NCBI RefSeq assembly: GCF_000819565.1
Contig: NZ_CP004393.1
Span: forward strand, 2,666,001 to 2,730,000
Length of the DNA stretch: 64,000 nt
DNA from: Celeribacter indicus
GTDB taxonomy: Bacteria > Pseudomonadota > Alphaproteobacteria > Rhodobacterales > Rhodobacteraceae
Direction of reading: 5' to 3'
Positions 8,276-17,447 of this stretch are shown here, one piece after another (positions within the stretch are counted from its first letter, which is position 1; every line of letters begins with the position of its first letter). The position numbers and the translations under genes were made by a program. The notes beneath the pieces are model-generated. The model did not search any database. It saw nothing but the letters and a program-made list of their open reading frames with translations, and was not told where the DNA came from.

Positions 8276-9412
8276 ATGACGACCGGCTCGACCAATTCTG
8301 TCAGCACCGCCGCCGGCCAGCCGGCGGAGACGGATGAGGTCAAGGGCCGGCTCGGCGTGCGCGCCGGCACCGAGGTCACGCTCTCGATCGACGCCATGGG
8401 CGGCGATCGCGGTCCCGCGACGATCGTCGCCGGCATCGCGCGCTCCGCGGCGAAGAACCCGGCGGTAAAATTCATCCTCCACGGCAACGGACCGCTGCTC
8501 GAAAAGCTCGTGGCGCGGCGCCGATCGCTGCGCGGCCGGGTCATCATCCGCAGCGTGCCGGGCATCGTCACGATGGACGAGAAACCCTCCCAGGCGATGC
8601 GGCGCGCGGACACGTCCATGCGCTCGGCCATCGACGCGGTGAAGGACGGCGAGGCGCAGGCCTGCGTCTCCTGCGGCAATACCGGCGCGCTCATGGCCAC
8701 CTCGATGATCCGCCTGCGCAAGCTCGAGGGCGTGAACCGTCCCGCCATCGCCTGCCTCTGGCCGTCGCGCAACGCGCAGGGCTTCAACGTCATGCTCGAC
8801 GTGGGCGCCGATATCCGCGCCGACGCGCAGGATCTCCTGCAATATGCGATGATGGGCGCCTCCTATGCGCGCAACGGGCTGGGGCTCGAGGTGCCGCGCG
8901 TCGGCCTGCTCAACGTCGGCACCGAGGAACACAAGGGCCGTGCGGAGCTCAAGGCCGCCAACGACCTGATCGCCAATGGCGAGACGCTGGGCAAATACAC
9001 CTATGTCGGCTTCGTCGAGGGCGGCCATATTCCCGGCAACGTGGTCGACGTGATCGTGACCGACGGCTTCACCGGCAATGTCGCGCTGAAGACCGGCGAG
9101 GGCACGGCGAAACTCGTGGGTGACCTGCTCAAGGAGGCGTTCAAGGCGACGCCCCTGTCGCGCGTCGCGGCACTGCTCGCCCTGACCTCGCTCAAGCGGC
9201 TGCAAAAGCGAATCGACCCGCGCCGCGTCAATGGCGGGGTCTTCCTCGGCCTGCGCGGCACGGTGGTGAAATCGCACGGCTCGGCGGATGCGACCGGCGT
9301 CTCCGCCGCGGTGAAGCTCGCCTATGAGCTCGCCGCCTCCGGCTTCTCCGAGCGTCTCGCCGCACGGGTTGCATCCGCTGTGGCCTCGACGCAGAATGAC
9401 GGAACGTCATAA
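8276..9412 (+). CDS. plsX: Phosphate acyltransferase PlsX
   Basis: 378 residues. The family signature SIDAMGGDRGP begins near residue 39, and SCGNTGALMA and the C-terminal LRGTVVKSHGSAD are also present. PlsX converts acyl-ACP to acyl phosphate, the first step of phospholipid synthesis with PlsY. The first ~35 residues are a poorly conserved extension, so the true start could lie further in. It is followed by fabH 21 bp downstream, the classic lipid cluster. Confidence 0.93.
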   Translation: MTTGSTNSVSTAAGQPAETDEVKGRLGVRAGTEVTLSIDAMGGDRGPATIVAGIARSAAKNPAVKFILHGNGPLLEKLVARRRSLRGRVIIRSVPGIVTMDEKPSQAMRRADTSMRSAIDAVKDGEAQACVSCGNTGALMATSMIRLRKLEGVNRPAIACLWPSRNAQGFNVMLDVGADIRADAQDLLQYAMMGASYARNGLGLEVPRVGLLNVGTEEHKGRAELKAANDLIANGETLGKYTYVGFVEGGHIPGNVVDVIVTDGFTGNVALKTGEGTAKLVGDLLKEAFKATPLSRVAALLALTSLKRLQKRIDPRRVNGGVFLGLRGTVVKSHGSADATGVSAAVKLAYELAASGFSERLAARVASAVASTQNDGTS

Positions 9413-9433
9413 CCAAGAAAAAGGCGCAGAGCC

Positions 9434-10408
9434 ATGACACTTCGGGCAGTCATCACGGGCGTGGGTCACTACCTGCCCGAACGGGTGGTGGAGAACGCCG
9501 AATTCGAGAAGACGCTCGACACGTCCGACGAATGGATCCGCACCCGCTCCGGCATCGAGCGGCGCCATTTCGCCGCCGAGGGCGAGACGACCTCGATGAT
9601 GGGCACCGCGGCGGCGAAGGCTGCGCTCGCGGATGCGGGACGCACGCCCGCCGACATCGACGCGATCATCGTGGCCACCTCGACACCCGATCTCACCTTT
9701 CCCTCCGTCGCGACCATGGTCCAGAACGCGCTCGGCGCGAATTGCGGCTTCGCCTTCGACGTCCAGGCGGTCTGCGCGGGCTTCATCTATGCGCTGTCGA
9801 CCGCCAATGCACAGATCCTCTCGGGCCAGGCGAAGCGCGTGCTGGTGATCGGCGCTGAAACCTTCTCGCGCATCATGGACTGGGAGGACCGCGCGACCTG
9901 CGTGCTCTTCGGCGACGGCGCGGGCGCGATCGTGCTCGAGGCGCAGGAGGGCAAGGGCACGTCGGAGGACCGCGGCATCCTCGCGGTCGATCTCAATTCC
10001 GACGGCTCCTACAAGGACATGCTCTTCGTCGATGGCGGGGTCTCCACCACCGGCACGGCGGGGAAGCTCAGGATGCAGGGCAACGCGCTGTTCCGTCAGG
10101 CGGTGGTAAAGCTCGCGGAGACCGCGGAGACCGCACTCGCCAAGGCTGGCGTGGCCGCGTCCGAGGTCGACTGGATCGTGCCGCACCAGGCCAATATCCG
10201 CATCATCGAGGGCACGGCGAAAAAGCTCGGCCTGTCGATGGATCACGTCGTCGTCACGGTGCAGGATCACGGCAACACCTCGGCCGCCTCGATCCCGCTC
10301 GCCATGTCCGTGGGCCGCGCGCGCGGCCAGATCAAGCCCGGCGATCTCTGCGTGGCGGAGGCCATCGGCGGCGGCCTCGCCTGGGGCGCGGTGGTATTGC
10401 GCTGGTGA
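9434..10408 (+). CDS. fabH: Beta-ketoacyl-ACP synthase III
   Basis: 324 residues. The catalytic triad is visible: Cys in [12 protein letters not shown] (about residue 113), His in VPHQANIRI (about 251) and Asn in [12 protein letters not shown] (about 281). FabH condenses acetyl-CoA with malonyl-ACP to begin fatty acid synthesis. Length and motifs match the family closely. Cotranscription with plsX is likely from the short spacing. Confidence 0.95.
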   Translation: MTLRAVITGVGHYLPERVVENAEFEKTLDTSDEWIRTRSGIERRHFAAEGETTSMMGTAAAKAALADAGRTPADIDAIIVATSTPDLTFPSVATMVQNALGANCGFAFDVQAVCAGFIYALSTANAQILSGQAKRVLVIGAETFSRIMDWEDRATCVLFGDGAGAIVLEAQEGKGTSEDRGILAVDLNSDGSYKDMLFVDGGVSTTGTAGKLRMQGNALFRQAVVKLAETAETALAKAGVAASEVDWIVPHQANIRIIEGTAKKLGLSMDHVVVTVQDHGNTSAASIPLAMSVGRARGQIKPGDLCVAEAIGGGLAWGAVVLRW

Positions 10409-10523
10409 GGGCGCAGCAGGCGGAGCGGAAAACTTCCGCCTGAATGATGCCGTCCAAGTCGTTGATATTGACGGCGCCTTGGCAAGCTGCCAGTCTCGGG
10501 GGAACACATCTCTGGGAGGTTTC

Positions 10524-10823
10524 ATGAGCAAGACTCTGACACGTATGGACCTGAGCGAAGCCGTCTTCCGCGAGGTGGGGCTCAGCCGCAACGAATCCGC
10601 AACGCTCGTCGAGAGCGTGCTTCAGCATATCTCCGACGCGCTCGTCGAAGGCGAGACGGTCAAGATCTCGTCCTTCGGCACCTTCTCCGTGCGGGCGAAG
10701 GCCGAGCGTGTCGGGCGCAATCCGAAGACCGGCGACGAGGCCCCGATCCCGGCGCGGCGCGTGCTGACCTTCCGCCCCTCGCATCTGATGAAGGATCGCG
10801 TGGCGGCGGGCAACAAGGGCTGA
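10524..10823 (+). CDS. ihfA: Integration host factor subunit alpha
   Basis: 99 residues of the HU/IHF fold, with the beta-arm motif [20 protein letters not shown] that inserts a proline into the minor groove. IHF alpha pairs with IHF beta to bend DNA sharply, acting in transcription, recombination and phage/ICE integration. The start follows GGGAGG 5 bases ahead; an upstream in-frame ATG lacks a ribosome site. It is followed 36 bp later by the MerR-type gene, the usual alphaproteobacterial order. Confidence 0.93.
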   Translation: MSKTLTRMDLSEAVFREVGLSRNESATLVESVLQHISDALVEGETVKISSFGTFSVRAKAERVGRNPKTGDEAPIPARRVLTFRPSHLMKDRVAAGNKG

Positions 10824-10859
10824 CATCGCGGATAAACCTTAGCAAGGGTTTGGTTTTCC

Positions 10860-11999
10860 ATGGATAAATCACCCGACGCCTTTCGCACGATCAGCGAAGT
10901 CGCCGACTGGCTCGACACGCCCGCGCATGTGCTGCGCTTCTGGGAGAGCCGTTTTACCCAAGTGAAACCCGTCAAGCGCGCGGGGGGACGGCGGTATTAC
11001 CGCCCCGCCGACATGGCGCTTCTGGGCGGGATCAAGAAGCTGCTGCACGACGATGGAATGACGATTCGCGGCGTGCAGAAGCTGCTGCGGGAACATGGCG
11101 TGAAATATGTCGCCTCGCTCTCGCCCGCGATCGACGGCACCCCCTCCGACACTCCCGCGCCGCGCCCGCCGATTCCCTCCGCCCCGATGGCGGAGAACGT
11201 GCCGCAGGACCGGTTCGAGGCGGAGGACACGCCACCCGGTGAAAACGTCCTGCCCTTCGCGCGTCCCGCCGGATCCGAAGCCACACCCGGCGCGCAATCC
11301 GCCTTCGATTTCGGCCTCGACACCGATACCGGCCTGCCGGAGGAAACGGGGCCGGAGGCGGAGAGCGCGGAGGACGAGGCCGCGATGGAGCCGCACGGAG
11401 AGGACGCCGCGCCCGTGCCCCTCGGCGGCGCGGAGGACCGCGACTCCTTCAAGGCACCGGGGGAGTTGATGGACGATGCGCCCGAGGCGGGCGAAGGCGA
11501 AGACTGGCCGCAACAGGACGAACCGCCCCTCACGGAACATCTCACCGTGCCCGAGCAAGACGAGGCGCGGCTTGCCGGCCTTTCGCAATTCACCGCACCG
11601 GAGGACATTGTGGAGGAGCCTCTGCGGGCAGAGGAGTCGGAGGAGCCCGCGGAGGCGCCGGAGACCGCTCAGGAGCATGAGGCGCCCGCGGCAGAGGACC
11701 TGACCGCCCCTGCCCGCGCCGATACCTTTACCGGCCTGTCGGAGTTCACCGCGCCGGAGGGCATCGCCGAGCAGCCGCTGCGCACCGACACCGCCGGCCC
11801 CGTCCCGCCCGCCGCCGGAGTGCCGCTCGGCGCGGATCTTCCGCTCGGGGACGACCTGCCGGACGAGGCCGGGGAGCATATCGCGGCGGAGGGAGTTCTC
11901 GGGCGGCTGGACCGGCGCCGGCTGGCCGCGCTGCCGCAGGCGGAGATTTCCGCCCTCTGCGGGCGCATCGAGGCGCTGCGCGCCCGTCTCGCCTCCTGA
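10860..11999 (+). CDS. MerR-type transcriptional regulator with long acidic tail
   Basis: 379 residues. An N-terminal MerR winged-helix domain (about residues 8-82; [40 protein letters not shown]) is followed by about 290 low-complexity residues rich in Pro, Glu and Ala. Two copies of a motif of the form GLSxFTAPExIxExPLR occur near residues 237 and 290. The family sits next to ihfA in many alphaproteobacteria; its target is not established. No metal-binding cysteines of classical MerR sensors are seen. Confidence 0.8.
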   Translation: MDKSPDAFRTISEVADWLDTPAHVLRFWESRFTQVKPVKRAGGRRYYRPADMALLGGIKKLLHDDGMTIRGVQKLLREHGVKYVASLSPAIDGTPSDTPAPRPPIPSAPMAENVPQDRFEAEDTPPGENVLPFARPAGSEATPGAQSAFDFGLDTDTGLPEETGPEAESAEDEAAMEPHGEDAAPVPLGGAEDRDSFKAPGELMDDAPEAGEGEDWPQQDEPPLTEHLTVPEQDEARLAGLSQFTAPEDIVEEPLRAEESEEPAEAPETAQEHEAPAAEDLTAPARADTFTGLSEFTAPEGIAEQPLRTDTAGPVPPAAGVPLGADLPLGDDLPDEAGEHIAAEGVLGRLDRRRLAALPQAEISALCGRIEALRARLAS

Positions 12000-12048
12000 G
12001 CCGCTGAGAGAAAGGCGCGCGGGGGAGAGATTTCTTCCGAATTTCCGC

Positions 12049-12076
12049 TTGCCCCCGCCGTCAAAATCCTTATGTA
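12049..12076 (+). promoter_or_regulatory. Candidate promoter for tRNA-Pro
   Basis: TTGCCC (12049-12054) and TATGTA (12071-12076) with a 16-base spacer lie 11 bp ahead of the tRNA 5' end, a normal distance for a tRNA promoter. Confidence 0.5.
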
Positions 12077-12087
12077 AGGCTCCACGT

Positions 12088-12164
12088 CGGGCTATAGCGC
12101 AGCCTGGTAGCGCGTCCGTCTGGGGGACGGAAGGTCGCAGGTTCAAGTCCTGCTAGCCCGACCA
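12088..12164 (+). tRNA. tRNA-Pro (GGG)
   Basis: A complete 77-base cloverleaf with encoded CCA. The acceptor stem CGGGCTA pairs with TAGCCCG, the anticodon stem TCCGT/ACGGA encloses CTGGGGG (anticodon GGG with G37), and the T-arm reads GCAGG-TTCAAGT-CCTGC. It has its own promoter-like sequence and terminator, and no sign of an element integrated at its 3' end. Confidence 0.95.
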
Positions 12165-12166
12165 TC

Positions 12167-12203
12167 AAAACCCGCCCGTAAGCCTTTGCTTGCGGGCGGT
12201 TTT
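12167..12203 (+). terminator. Intrinsic terminator after tRNA-Pro
   Basis: AAAACCCGCCCGTAAG pairs with CTTGCGGGCGGTTTT (one bulge, one G-T pair) around a 6-base loop, ending in TTTT. It begins 3 bases after the tRNA CCA. Confidence 0.85.
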
Positions 12204-12262
12204 GCGTTATGGGGGACGGACAGAAACCCGCCCGGACCGGCGGCGGAGCGGAGGATGGAAAG

Positions 12263-13333
12263 ATGGGCGTTCTGGCAGATCACGCGATCCGGGAGATGAT
12301 CGCGCGTGGCGAGATCACCGCCGCCCCCGCCGTCATCGACGCGCAGGTTCAGCCCGCCTCGCTCGACCTGCGCCTCGGCGCCCGCGCCTGGCGGGTCCGC
12401 GCCTCCTTTCTCGCCGGGGACGGCCGCAAGGTGGCCGAGCGGCTCGCGGAATTCGAGATGCACCAGATCGACCTCGAAGGCGGCGCGGTGCTCGAGAAAG
12501 GCTGCGTCTACGTCGTGCCGCTGATGGAGAGCCTCGCGCTGCCCGACGGGATTCAGGCGGTGGCCAATGCCAAAAGCTCGACCGGGCGGCTCGATCTCCT
12601 GACCCGGCTCGTCACTGACGACGGCGTGGAATTCGACCGCATCGCACCGGGCTATTGCGGCCCGCTCTATGCGGAGATCTGCCCGCGCTCCTTCTCCGTG
12701 CTCGTGCGGCCCGGCATGCGCCTCAACCAGATCCGCTTCCGCGCGGGTCAGGCGGTGCTGGGCGACGCGGAGCTGCGCGCGCTCCATGCGGAAAGCCCGC
12801 TGGTCGACGGCGAGGCGGTGATCGACCAGGGGCTCGGATTTTCCGTCGACCTGAAACCCGCGTCGGGCGATCTCGTCGGCTATCGCGCGAAACCGCATAC
12901 CGGCGTGATCGACCTCGACGTCATCGGCGGCTACGATCCCTCCGAATATTGGGAGCCGATCCACGCCAGGGACGGCCGCATCATCCTCGACCCCGGCGCC
13001 TTCTACATCCTAGTGAGCCGCGAGGCGGTGCATATCCCGCCCGACTATGCCGCCGAAATGGCGCCCTATCTTGCGATGGTGGGGGAGTTCCGCGTGCATT
13101 ACGCGGGATTCTTCGATCCGGGATTCGGTCATGCGAACGCCGGCGGAGCCGGATCGCGCGGGGTGCTCGAAGTGCGGTGCCACGAGGCGCCCTTCGTGCT
13201 CGAGCACGGGCAGATCGTCGGACGGCTGGTCTACGAGCGGATGGAAACGCGGCCGGAACGGCTCTACGGCGCCGATCTCGCCTCCAACTATCAGGGACAG
13301 GGCCTCAAGCTCTCGAAGCACTTCCGCGCCTGA
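12263..13333 (+). CDS. dcd: 2'-deoxycytidine 5'-triphosphate deaminase, long two-domain type
   Basis: 356 residues, about twice the length of E. coli Dcd (193). Two dUTPase/Dcd-like beta-barrel domains are in tandem: the first carries QPASLDLRLG (about residue 35) and AKSSTGRLDLLTRLVTDDG (about 109-127), and the second begins near residue 195 and keeps a degenerate form with FRVHYAGFFDPGFG and the C-terminal LYGADLASNYQGQ. Dcd deaminates dCTP to dUTP on the route to dTTP. The start follows GGAGGATGGAAAG. This long form is common in alphaproteobacteria. Confidence 0.85.
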   Translation: MGVLADHAIREMIARGEITAAPAVIDAQVQPASLDLRLGARAWRVRASFLAGDGRKVAERLAEFEMHQIDLEGGAVLEKGCVYVVPLMESLALPDGIQAVANAKSSTGRLDLLTRLVTDDGVEFDRIAPGYCGPLYAEICPRSFSVLVRPGMRLNQIRFRAGQAVLGDAELRALHAESPLVDGEAVIDQGLGFSVDLKPASGDLVGYRAKPHTGVIDLDVIGGYDPSEYWEPIHARDGRIILDPGAFYILVSREAVHIPPDYAAEMAPYLAMVGEFRVHYAGFFDPGFGHANAGGAGSRGVLEVRCHEAPFVLEHGQIVGRLVYERMETRPERLYGADLASNYQGQGLKLSKHFRA

Positions 13334-13360
13334 GCGCGCGGTCTGCGGAGGCTCCGACGG

Positions 13361-13579
13361 TCAGAAGCGGCCGATGCGGCGCGACAGCCGCGCGACCTTC
13401 TTCGCACGCTTGGCCGTGTCGCCCGCGCCGGCCTTGGTGTCGCCCGACGCCTCGCTCCCGCCGCCTCCGCGCCTTTCCCAGGCCTTGCCGCCCATGTCGA
13501 TGCCCTTGTTCACCCCCATGTTGACGAGGCGGCGCATCACCTGGCGCACAACCATGTTGATCACTCTGTCAATATTCAT
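13361..13579 (-). CDS. Small basic conserved hypothetical protein
   Basis: 72 residues: an N-terminal amphipathic helix with repeated Arg/Val (MNIDRVINMVVRQVMRRLVN), a Gly/Ser linker and a Lys/Arg-rich C-terminus (KRAKKVARLSRRIGRF). Similar short proteins with this N-terminus recur in Rhodobacteraceae, but no function is known. It is convergent with dcd, whose stop is 27 bp away, and has a plausible ribosome site (AAAAGGA) ahead of its ATG. Confidence 0.6.
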   Translation of the reverse strand: MNIDRVINMVVRQVMRRLVNMGVNKGIDMGGKAWERRGGGGSEASGDTKAGAGDTAKRAKKVARLSRRIGRF

Positions 13580-13674
13580 CGCTCCGGTCCTTTTCCTTGC
13601 ACGTCGGGCCCGCCTGCCCGACCGGCCTCTCTCCCTAGCTAGTATGCACCGCCCGCCGATCCAAGGTGCGGCGC

Positions 13675-14346
13675 TCAGCTTTCGTCCTCGAACAGGTCCT
13701 CCTGCCCCTCGTCCTCTTCGGCACCGTCCTCTCCGAGCCCCGGCATCGGGCGGCTTTCGAGAAGGCCGGCGGCGCGCAATTCCCTCACACCCGGAAGGTC
13801 GCGCGCGCTCTCGAGCCCGAAATGGTCGAGGAAGGCGGGCGTCACCACGTAGGTCACCGGACGCCCCGGCGACATCCGGCGGCGGCCGAAGCGGATCCAT
13901 TCGAGCTCCATGAGCTGATCGAGCGTCCCCTTCGAGACGGAGACGCCCCGGATCTCCTCGATCTCCGCACGGGTGCAGGGCTGATGATAGGCGATGATCG
14001 CAAGCGTCTCGGTCGCCGCGCGGCTCAGCTTGCGGGTCTCCACCGTCTCCTTCTGCATGAGAAAGCCGAGATCGGGCGCGGTGCGGATCGCCCAGGCCTC
14101 GCCCACACGGACGACGCGCACGCCGCGCCCCTCATAGCGCTTCTGCAACAGCTCGAGCGCCACCTTCGGATCGCAGCCATGCGGCATCCGCGCGGCGAGG
14201 TCGGCCACGCTCACCGGATCTGCGGAGGCAAAGAGCACGGCCTCCACCATGCGCTCCTGCTCGGCCAGCGGCGGCGCGCCGAAGAGGCTCTCTCCGATCT
14301 CCGGGGCCTCCGCCCCGTCCATGGGCTCTGTCTCGGGCTCACTCAT
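13675..14346 (-). CDS. scpB: Segregation and condensation protein B
   Basis: 223 residues containing the two winged-helix domains of ScpB (about residues 28-185; AEQERMVEAVLFASADPV, SRAATETLAIIAYHQPCTRAEI, YVVTPAFLDHFGL) and an acidic C-terminal tail. ScpB dimers bind ScpA and regulate the SMC condensin that compacts and segregates chromosomes. Its start overlaps the end of scpA by 8 bp, implying coupled translation. Confidence 0.93.
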   Translation of the reverse strand: MSEPETEPMDGAEAPEIGESLFGAPPLAEQERMVEAVLFASADPVSVADLAARMPHGCDPKVALELLQKRYEGRGVRVVRVGEAWAIRTAPDLGFLMQKETVETRKLSRAATETLAIIAYHQPCTRAEIEEIRGVSVSKGTLDQLMELEWIRFGRRRMSPGRPVTYVVTPAFLDHFGLESARDLPGVRELRAAGLLESRPMPGLGEDGAEEDEGQEDLFEDES

Positions 14347-15136
14347 CGGCTCTCCTTGCCTTGATCTCGATGGGCGCGAAGGTGTCGCCCTGCCGGATCA
14401 CGATCTTACCCTGTTTCGCAAGCTCGAGCGAGGCGGCAAAGGTCGCCGCGGTCGCCGAGCGCCGTTTCTTCGGGTCGAGTTCCCAGCCCTCGGGCAGGTA
14501 GCTCGACAGATCCGCCCAGTCGATCGCATAGGGGATCAGGTGGCGCAGCCGGTCGAGCGCCTGTTCCATCGACAGGATCGCCTCCCGGTCCATGACGAAG
14601 GGGCGGAACTCGTCCTTGGTGCGCACGCGGGCATAGCCCTGCATCAGGTCGAGAAGGCTTGCGGTATAGCTCACGCTGCGGATGCGTGCGACCTCCTCGG
14701 GCAGACCGCGCACGAAGAAGTCGCGCCCCTTCTGATCGCGCGCCATGAGCTTCGCGGCGGCCTCCCGCATCGCCTCGAGCCGCTGGAGCTGAAAGGCGAG
14801 ATGGGCCGCGAGCTCCTCGCCCGAGGGCCCCTCGTCCGCCGGATCGGGCGGCAGCAGCAGGCGCGATTTCAGAAAGGCAAGCCAGGCGGCCATCACCAGA
14901 TAGTCGGCGGCGAGCTCGATGCGCAGTTCCTTGGCCTTCTCCACGAAGGCGAGATATTGCCGCGCGAGATGCAGGACGGAAATCCGGCGCAGATCGACCT
15001 TCTGCGTGCGCGAAAGCTGCAACAGCAGATCGAGCGGCCCCTCGAACCCGTCGACGTCGACGATCAGGGCCTCGGCCGCAAGCCGGTCCTCGACGCTCAG
15101 GATATCCGCGATGTCGAACTGGTCCTGCTCGGCCAT
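14339..15136 (-). CDS. scpA: Segregation and condensation protein A
   Basis: 265 residues of the kleisin family. The N-terminal marker FEGPLDLLLQLSRTQKVDLR begins near residue 31, followed by YLVMAAWLAFLKSRLLLP and a C-terminal winged helix (ATAATFAASLELAKQGKIVI). ScpA bridges the SMC heads and binds ScpB. It lies between nagZ (12 bp upstream) and scpB. Confidence 0.93.
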   Translation of the reverse strand: MAEQDQFDIADILSVEDRLAAEALIVDVDGFEGPLDLLLQLSRTQKVDLRRISVLHLARQYLAFVEKAKELRIELAADYLVMAAWLAFLKSRLLLPPDPADEGPSGEELAAHLAFQLQRLEAMREAAAKLMARDQKGRDFFVRGLPEEVARIRSVSYTASLLDLMQGYARVRTKDEFRPFVMDREAILSMEQALDRLRHLIPYAIDWADLSSYLPEGWELDPKKRRSATAATFAASLELAKQGKIVIRQGDTFAPIEIKARRADE

Positions 15137-15148
15137 GGGCCCCTCTGC

Positions 15149-16132
15149 CTATCCCAGGAGGTGTCGAAATTCCGCCTCGAGCGCGGCGATGTCAACAGGG
15201 CGATATCCCGGCCGGCTGTCTGCCGCACGATCCGCACGGGCCTGGGCCGCCGCATCCATCTCGCCGAGCGCCGCGATCGTCTCCATCTCCCGCAGATCGC
15301 CGTTGCAATGCAGCACGAGATCGCAGCCCGCCGCAAGCGCCGCGGTACCCCGGTCGGCCACGCTGCCCGCGAGCGCCTCCATCGAGATGTCATCGGTCAT
15401 CAGCAGCCCGTCGAAGCCGATCTCCTCGCGGATCACCCGGATCGCCTCCGGGCTCTGCGTCGCGGGACGGTCGGGGTCGAGCGCCTCCATGACGATATGG
15501 GCGGACATGCCCATGGAAAGATCGCGCAGCGCCCGGAAGGGGGCGAAATCCGTCTCGAGATCGGCGCGCGAGGCGCTGACCCGCGGCAATGCCCTGTGGC
15601 TGTCGAGCGTGCCGCGCCCGTGGCCCGGCAGGTGTTTCATCACCGGGGCCACACCGCCGTCCGCCAGTCCCTCGACCAGCGCGCGTCCCATTCGTGCGAC
15701 CGTCTCAGCATCCTCGGAAAAACAGCGGTTGCGCAGGAAGGGATGGGTCTCCGCCCGCGCCACGTCGAGACCGGGCACGCAGTTCACGTCGATGCCCGCG
15801 CCATGGAGATCCTCGGCCAGGAGCCGCCCGCGCAGCCACATGGCGCGCGCCGGATCTCGGGCGCGTTCGCATTGCTCCATCGGCGGGAGGAATTCGCGCC
15901 AGTGCGGCGCCCGCAGCCGCTGGACCCGTCCGCCCTCCTGGTCGATCAGAACCGGCGCCTCCCGCCCGACAGCCTCGCGCAGCGCGCCGGTAAGGCGGCG
16001 CAGCTGCTCCGGATCGGAAACGTTCCGCGAGAAGAGGATGAAGCCCCAGGGATCGGCCTGTGCGAAAAAAGCGGCCTCGGGGGCGGTCAGGGCGGTCCCT
16101 TCGCATCCCAGGATGAACGCGCCCTGCCCCAT
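15149..16132 (-). CDS. nagZ: Beta-N-acetylhexosaminidase, GH3 family
   Basis: 327 residues. The family motif KHLPGHGRGTLDSH (about residues 165-178) holds the catalytic acid/base His, and LLMTDDISMEAL holds the nucleophile Asp. NagZ removes N-acetylglucosamine from muropeptides in the cytoplasm during peptidoglycan recycling. No signal peptide is seen, as expected. It is directly flanked by scpA and the SPOR gene in one leftward operon. Confidence 0.92.
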   Translation of the reverse strand: MGQGAFILGCEGTALTAPEAAFFAQADPWGFILFSRNVSDPEQLRRLTGALREAVGREAPVLIDQEGGRVQRLRAPHWREFLPPMEQCERARDPARAMWLRGRLLAEDLHGAGIDVNCVPGLDVARAETHPFLRNRCFSEDAETVARMGRALVEGLADGGVAPVMKHLPGHGRGTLDSHRALPRVSASRADLETDFAPFRALRDLSMGMSAHIVMEALDPDRPATQSPEAIRVIREEIGFDGLLMTDDISMEALAGSVADRGTAALAAGCDLVLHCNGDLREMETIAALGEMDAAAQARADRAADSRPGYRPVDIAALEAEFRHLLG

Positions 16133-16135
16133 GCC

Positions 16136-17320
16136 TCAGCGCTGCACGGTCGGCACGCAGGCCGCGTTCATCGCCGTCATCGCGGCACAGAAGCGGTTCG
16201 CATCGGAGGCATCCGCAAAGCCGTGGGCGCGCAGGCGATAAAAGGTCTTCCCGCCGCTTTCCGCCGACTCGATGACGCGGGTCTTGCCCGCCATGAGGTC
16301 GGAGAAGCGGGCGTTCAGCCGCTCCCATTCGCCGCGGGCGATCTCTTCGTTCTGGAAGGCGCCGAACTGCACGAGATGATCGCCCGCCGGCACATCGGAA
16401 GCGGTCATCTCGCCGGAGCCGGCGATGGCGGCGAGAATGTCACCGGCCACCCCGTCGAGGCTCGCCGCATCGCTCACCGCCGGGCGGGAGGCGAGGCGCA
16501 CCGGGCGCGGCGCCGGGATCGGGGAGACGGCGAGCGGTCCCGCGGGCATGTCCTCAGCCATCTCCTCCTCGGAGACCTCCTCGAGGCCCTGGAGCTCCAG
16601 CGGATCCTCGGTCAGCGCAAGCGTCTCGAGATCCTCCTCCTGCCCCTCCCCGGTGTCCTCCGGGAACAGGTCCGGTGCTGCGGACAGCGCGTCCTGCATG
16701 TCCGCTTGCGCCGGGACCTCGGGCGTGTAGGAGGTCAGCACCGGCTCGGCGATAAGCTCCATCGGCTGATCCTCTTCGGTGAGCGAGGCGGGCCGCGGCG
16801 CGAGGGTGAGGCGATCGGCAGGCGGCGCGGCGGAGCCGTCGGCGGTGACGGAATTCACCGCGAGCCCCTGGTGCATCGCGAGCTGGCCACCGGGATCCTC
16901 GGGCACGATGCGCGCCGACCCTTCGAGCGCCCGGATCACCGGCACGCCCGTCACGTCGCGCACGAGGAGCTGGTATCCCCAGATCCCGAGCCCGACGATG
17001 AGCGCGAGCGACACCGCCGCCCCCGACCATTGCGCCATCCCGAGGCGCGGACGCGCCCCCGCGGTGTCGTCATCGGCCATCATCGCCTCGACCGGCTGGG
17101 CCTGGCCGTACTGCGGCGCGGGGCCGCCATGGGCGAACTGTTGCGCAAAGCGCACATCATGGGGCGGGTGGAAGGCGGCATCGTACTGCGGCGCCCAGCC
17201 CTCCGCCGGGGCCGGCGCGTATCCTGCCGGGGGCATGCGCTCCCGCGCGGGATCGCGCCCATAGCCAGTGTCGGAGTGGAATCCGCCCATATACGGGGCG
17301 TGCCGTAAATCCTGCGCCAT
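16136..17320 (-). CDS. SPOR domain membrane protein
   Basis: 394 residues: a Pro/Ala-rich cytoplasmic N-terminus (about 1-95), one membrane segment (about 98-118, AAVSLALIVGLGIWGYQLLV), a long acidic periplasmic linker, and a C-terminal SPOR domain (about 312-390; HLVQFGAFQNEEIARGEW, YRLRAHGF). SPOR domains bind denuded peptidoglycan at division septa. It lies 3 bp from nagZ, linking it to cell-wall work. Confidence 0.85.
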   Translation of the reverse strand: MAQDLRHAPYMGGFHSDTGYGRDPARERMPPAGYAPAPAEGWAPQYDAAFHPPHDVRFAQQFAHGGPAPQYGQAQPVEAMMADDDTAGARPRLGMAQWSGAAVSLALIVGLGIWGYQLLVRDVTGVPVIRALEGSARIVPEDPGGQLAMHQGLAVNSVTADGSAAPPADRLTLAPRPASLTEEDQPMELIAEPVLTSYTPEVPAQADMQDALSAAPDLFPEDTGEGQEEDLETLALTEDPLELQGLEEVSEEEMAEDMPAGPLAVSPIPAPRPVRLASRPAVSDAASLDGVAGDILAAIAGSGEMTASDVPAGDHLVQFGAFQNEEIARGEWERLNARFSDLMAGKTRVIESAESGGKTFYRLRAHGFADASDANRFCAAMTAMNAACVPTVQR

Positions 17321-17447
17321 CTTTGCCTCTCACCGCTTCCCGCATTGTTTCTCGCGGGTTATGTCCTGCTCGTGAGGAACCGCGCGAAGGTCTTTGCCTT
17401 CTCTGCCTGATGCGGTCCGCTCCTGTCGCCGGTCGGGGACGCCGCGC

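Noticed and set aside
12088..12164. tRNA-Pro as an attachment site for a mobile element
   Set aside because: No integrase nearby, a normal terminator follows, and dcd is core; no sign of insertion.
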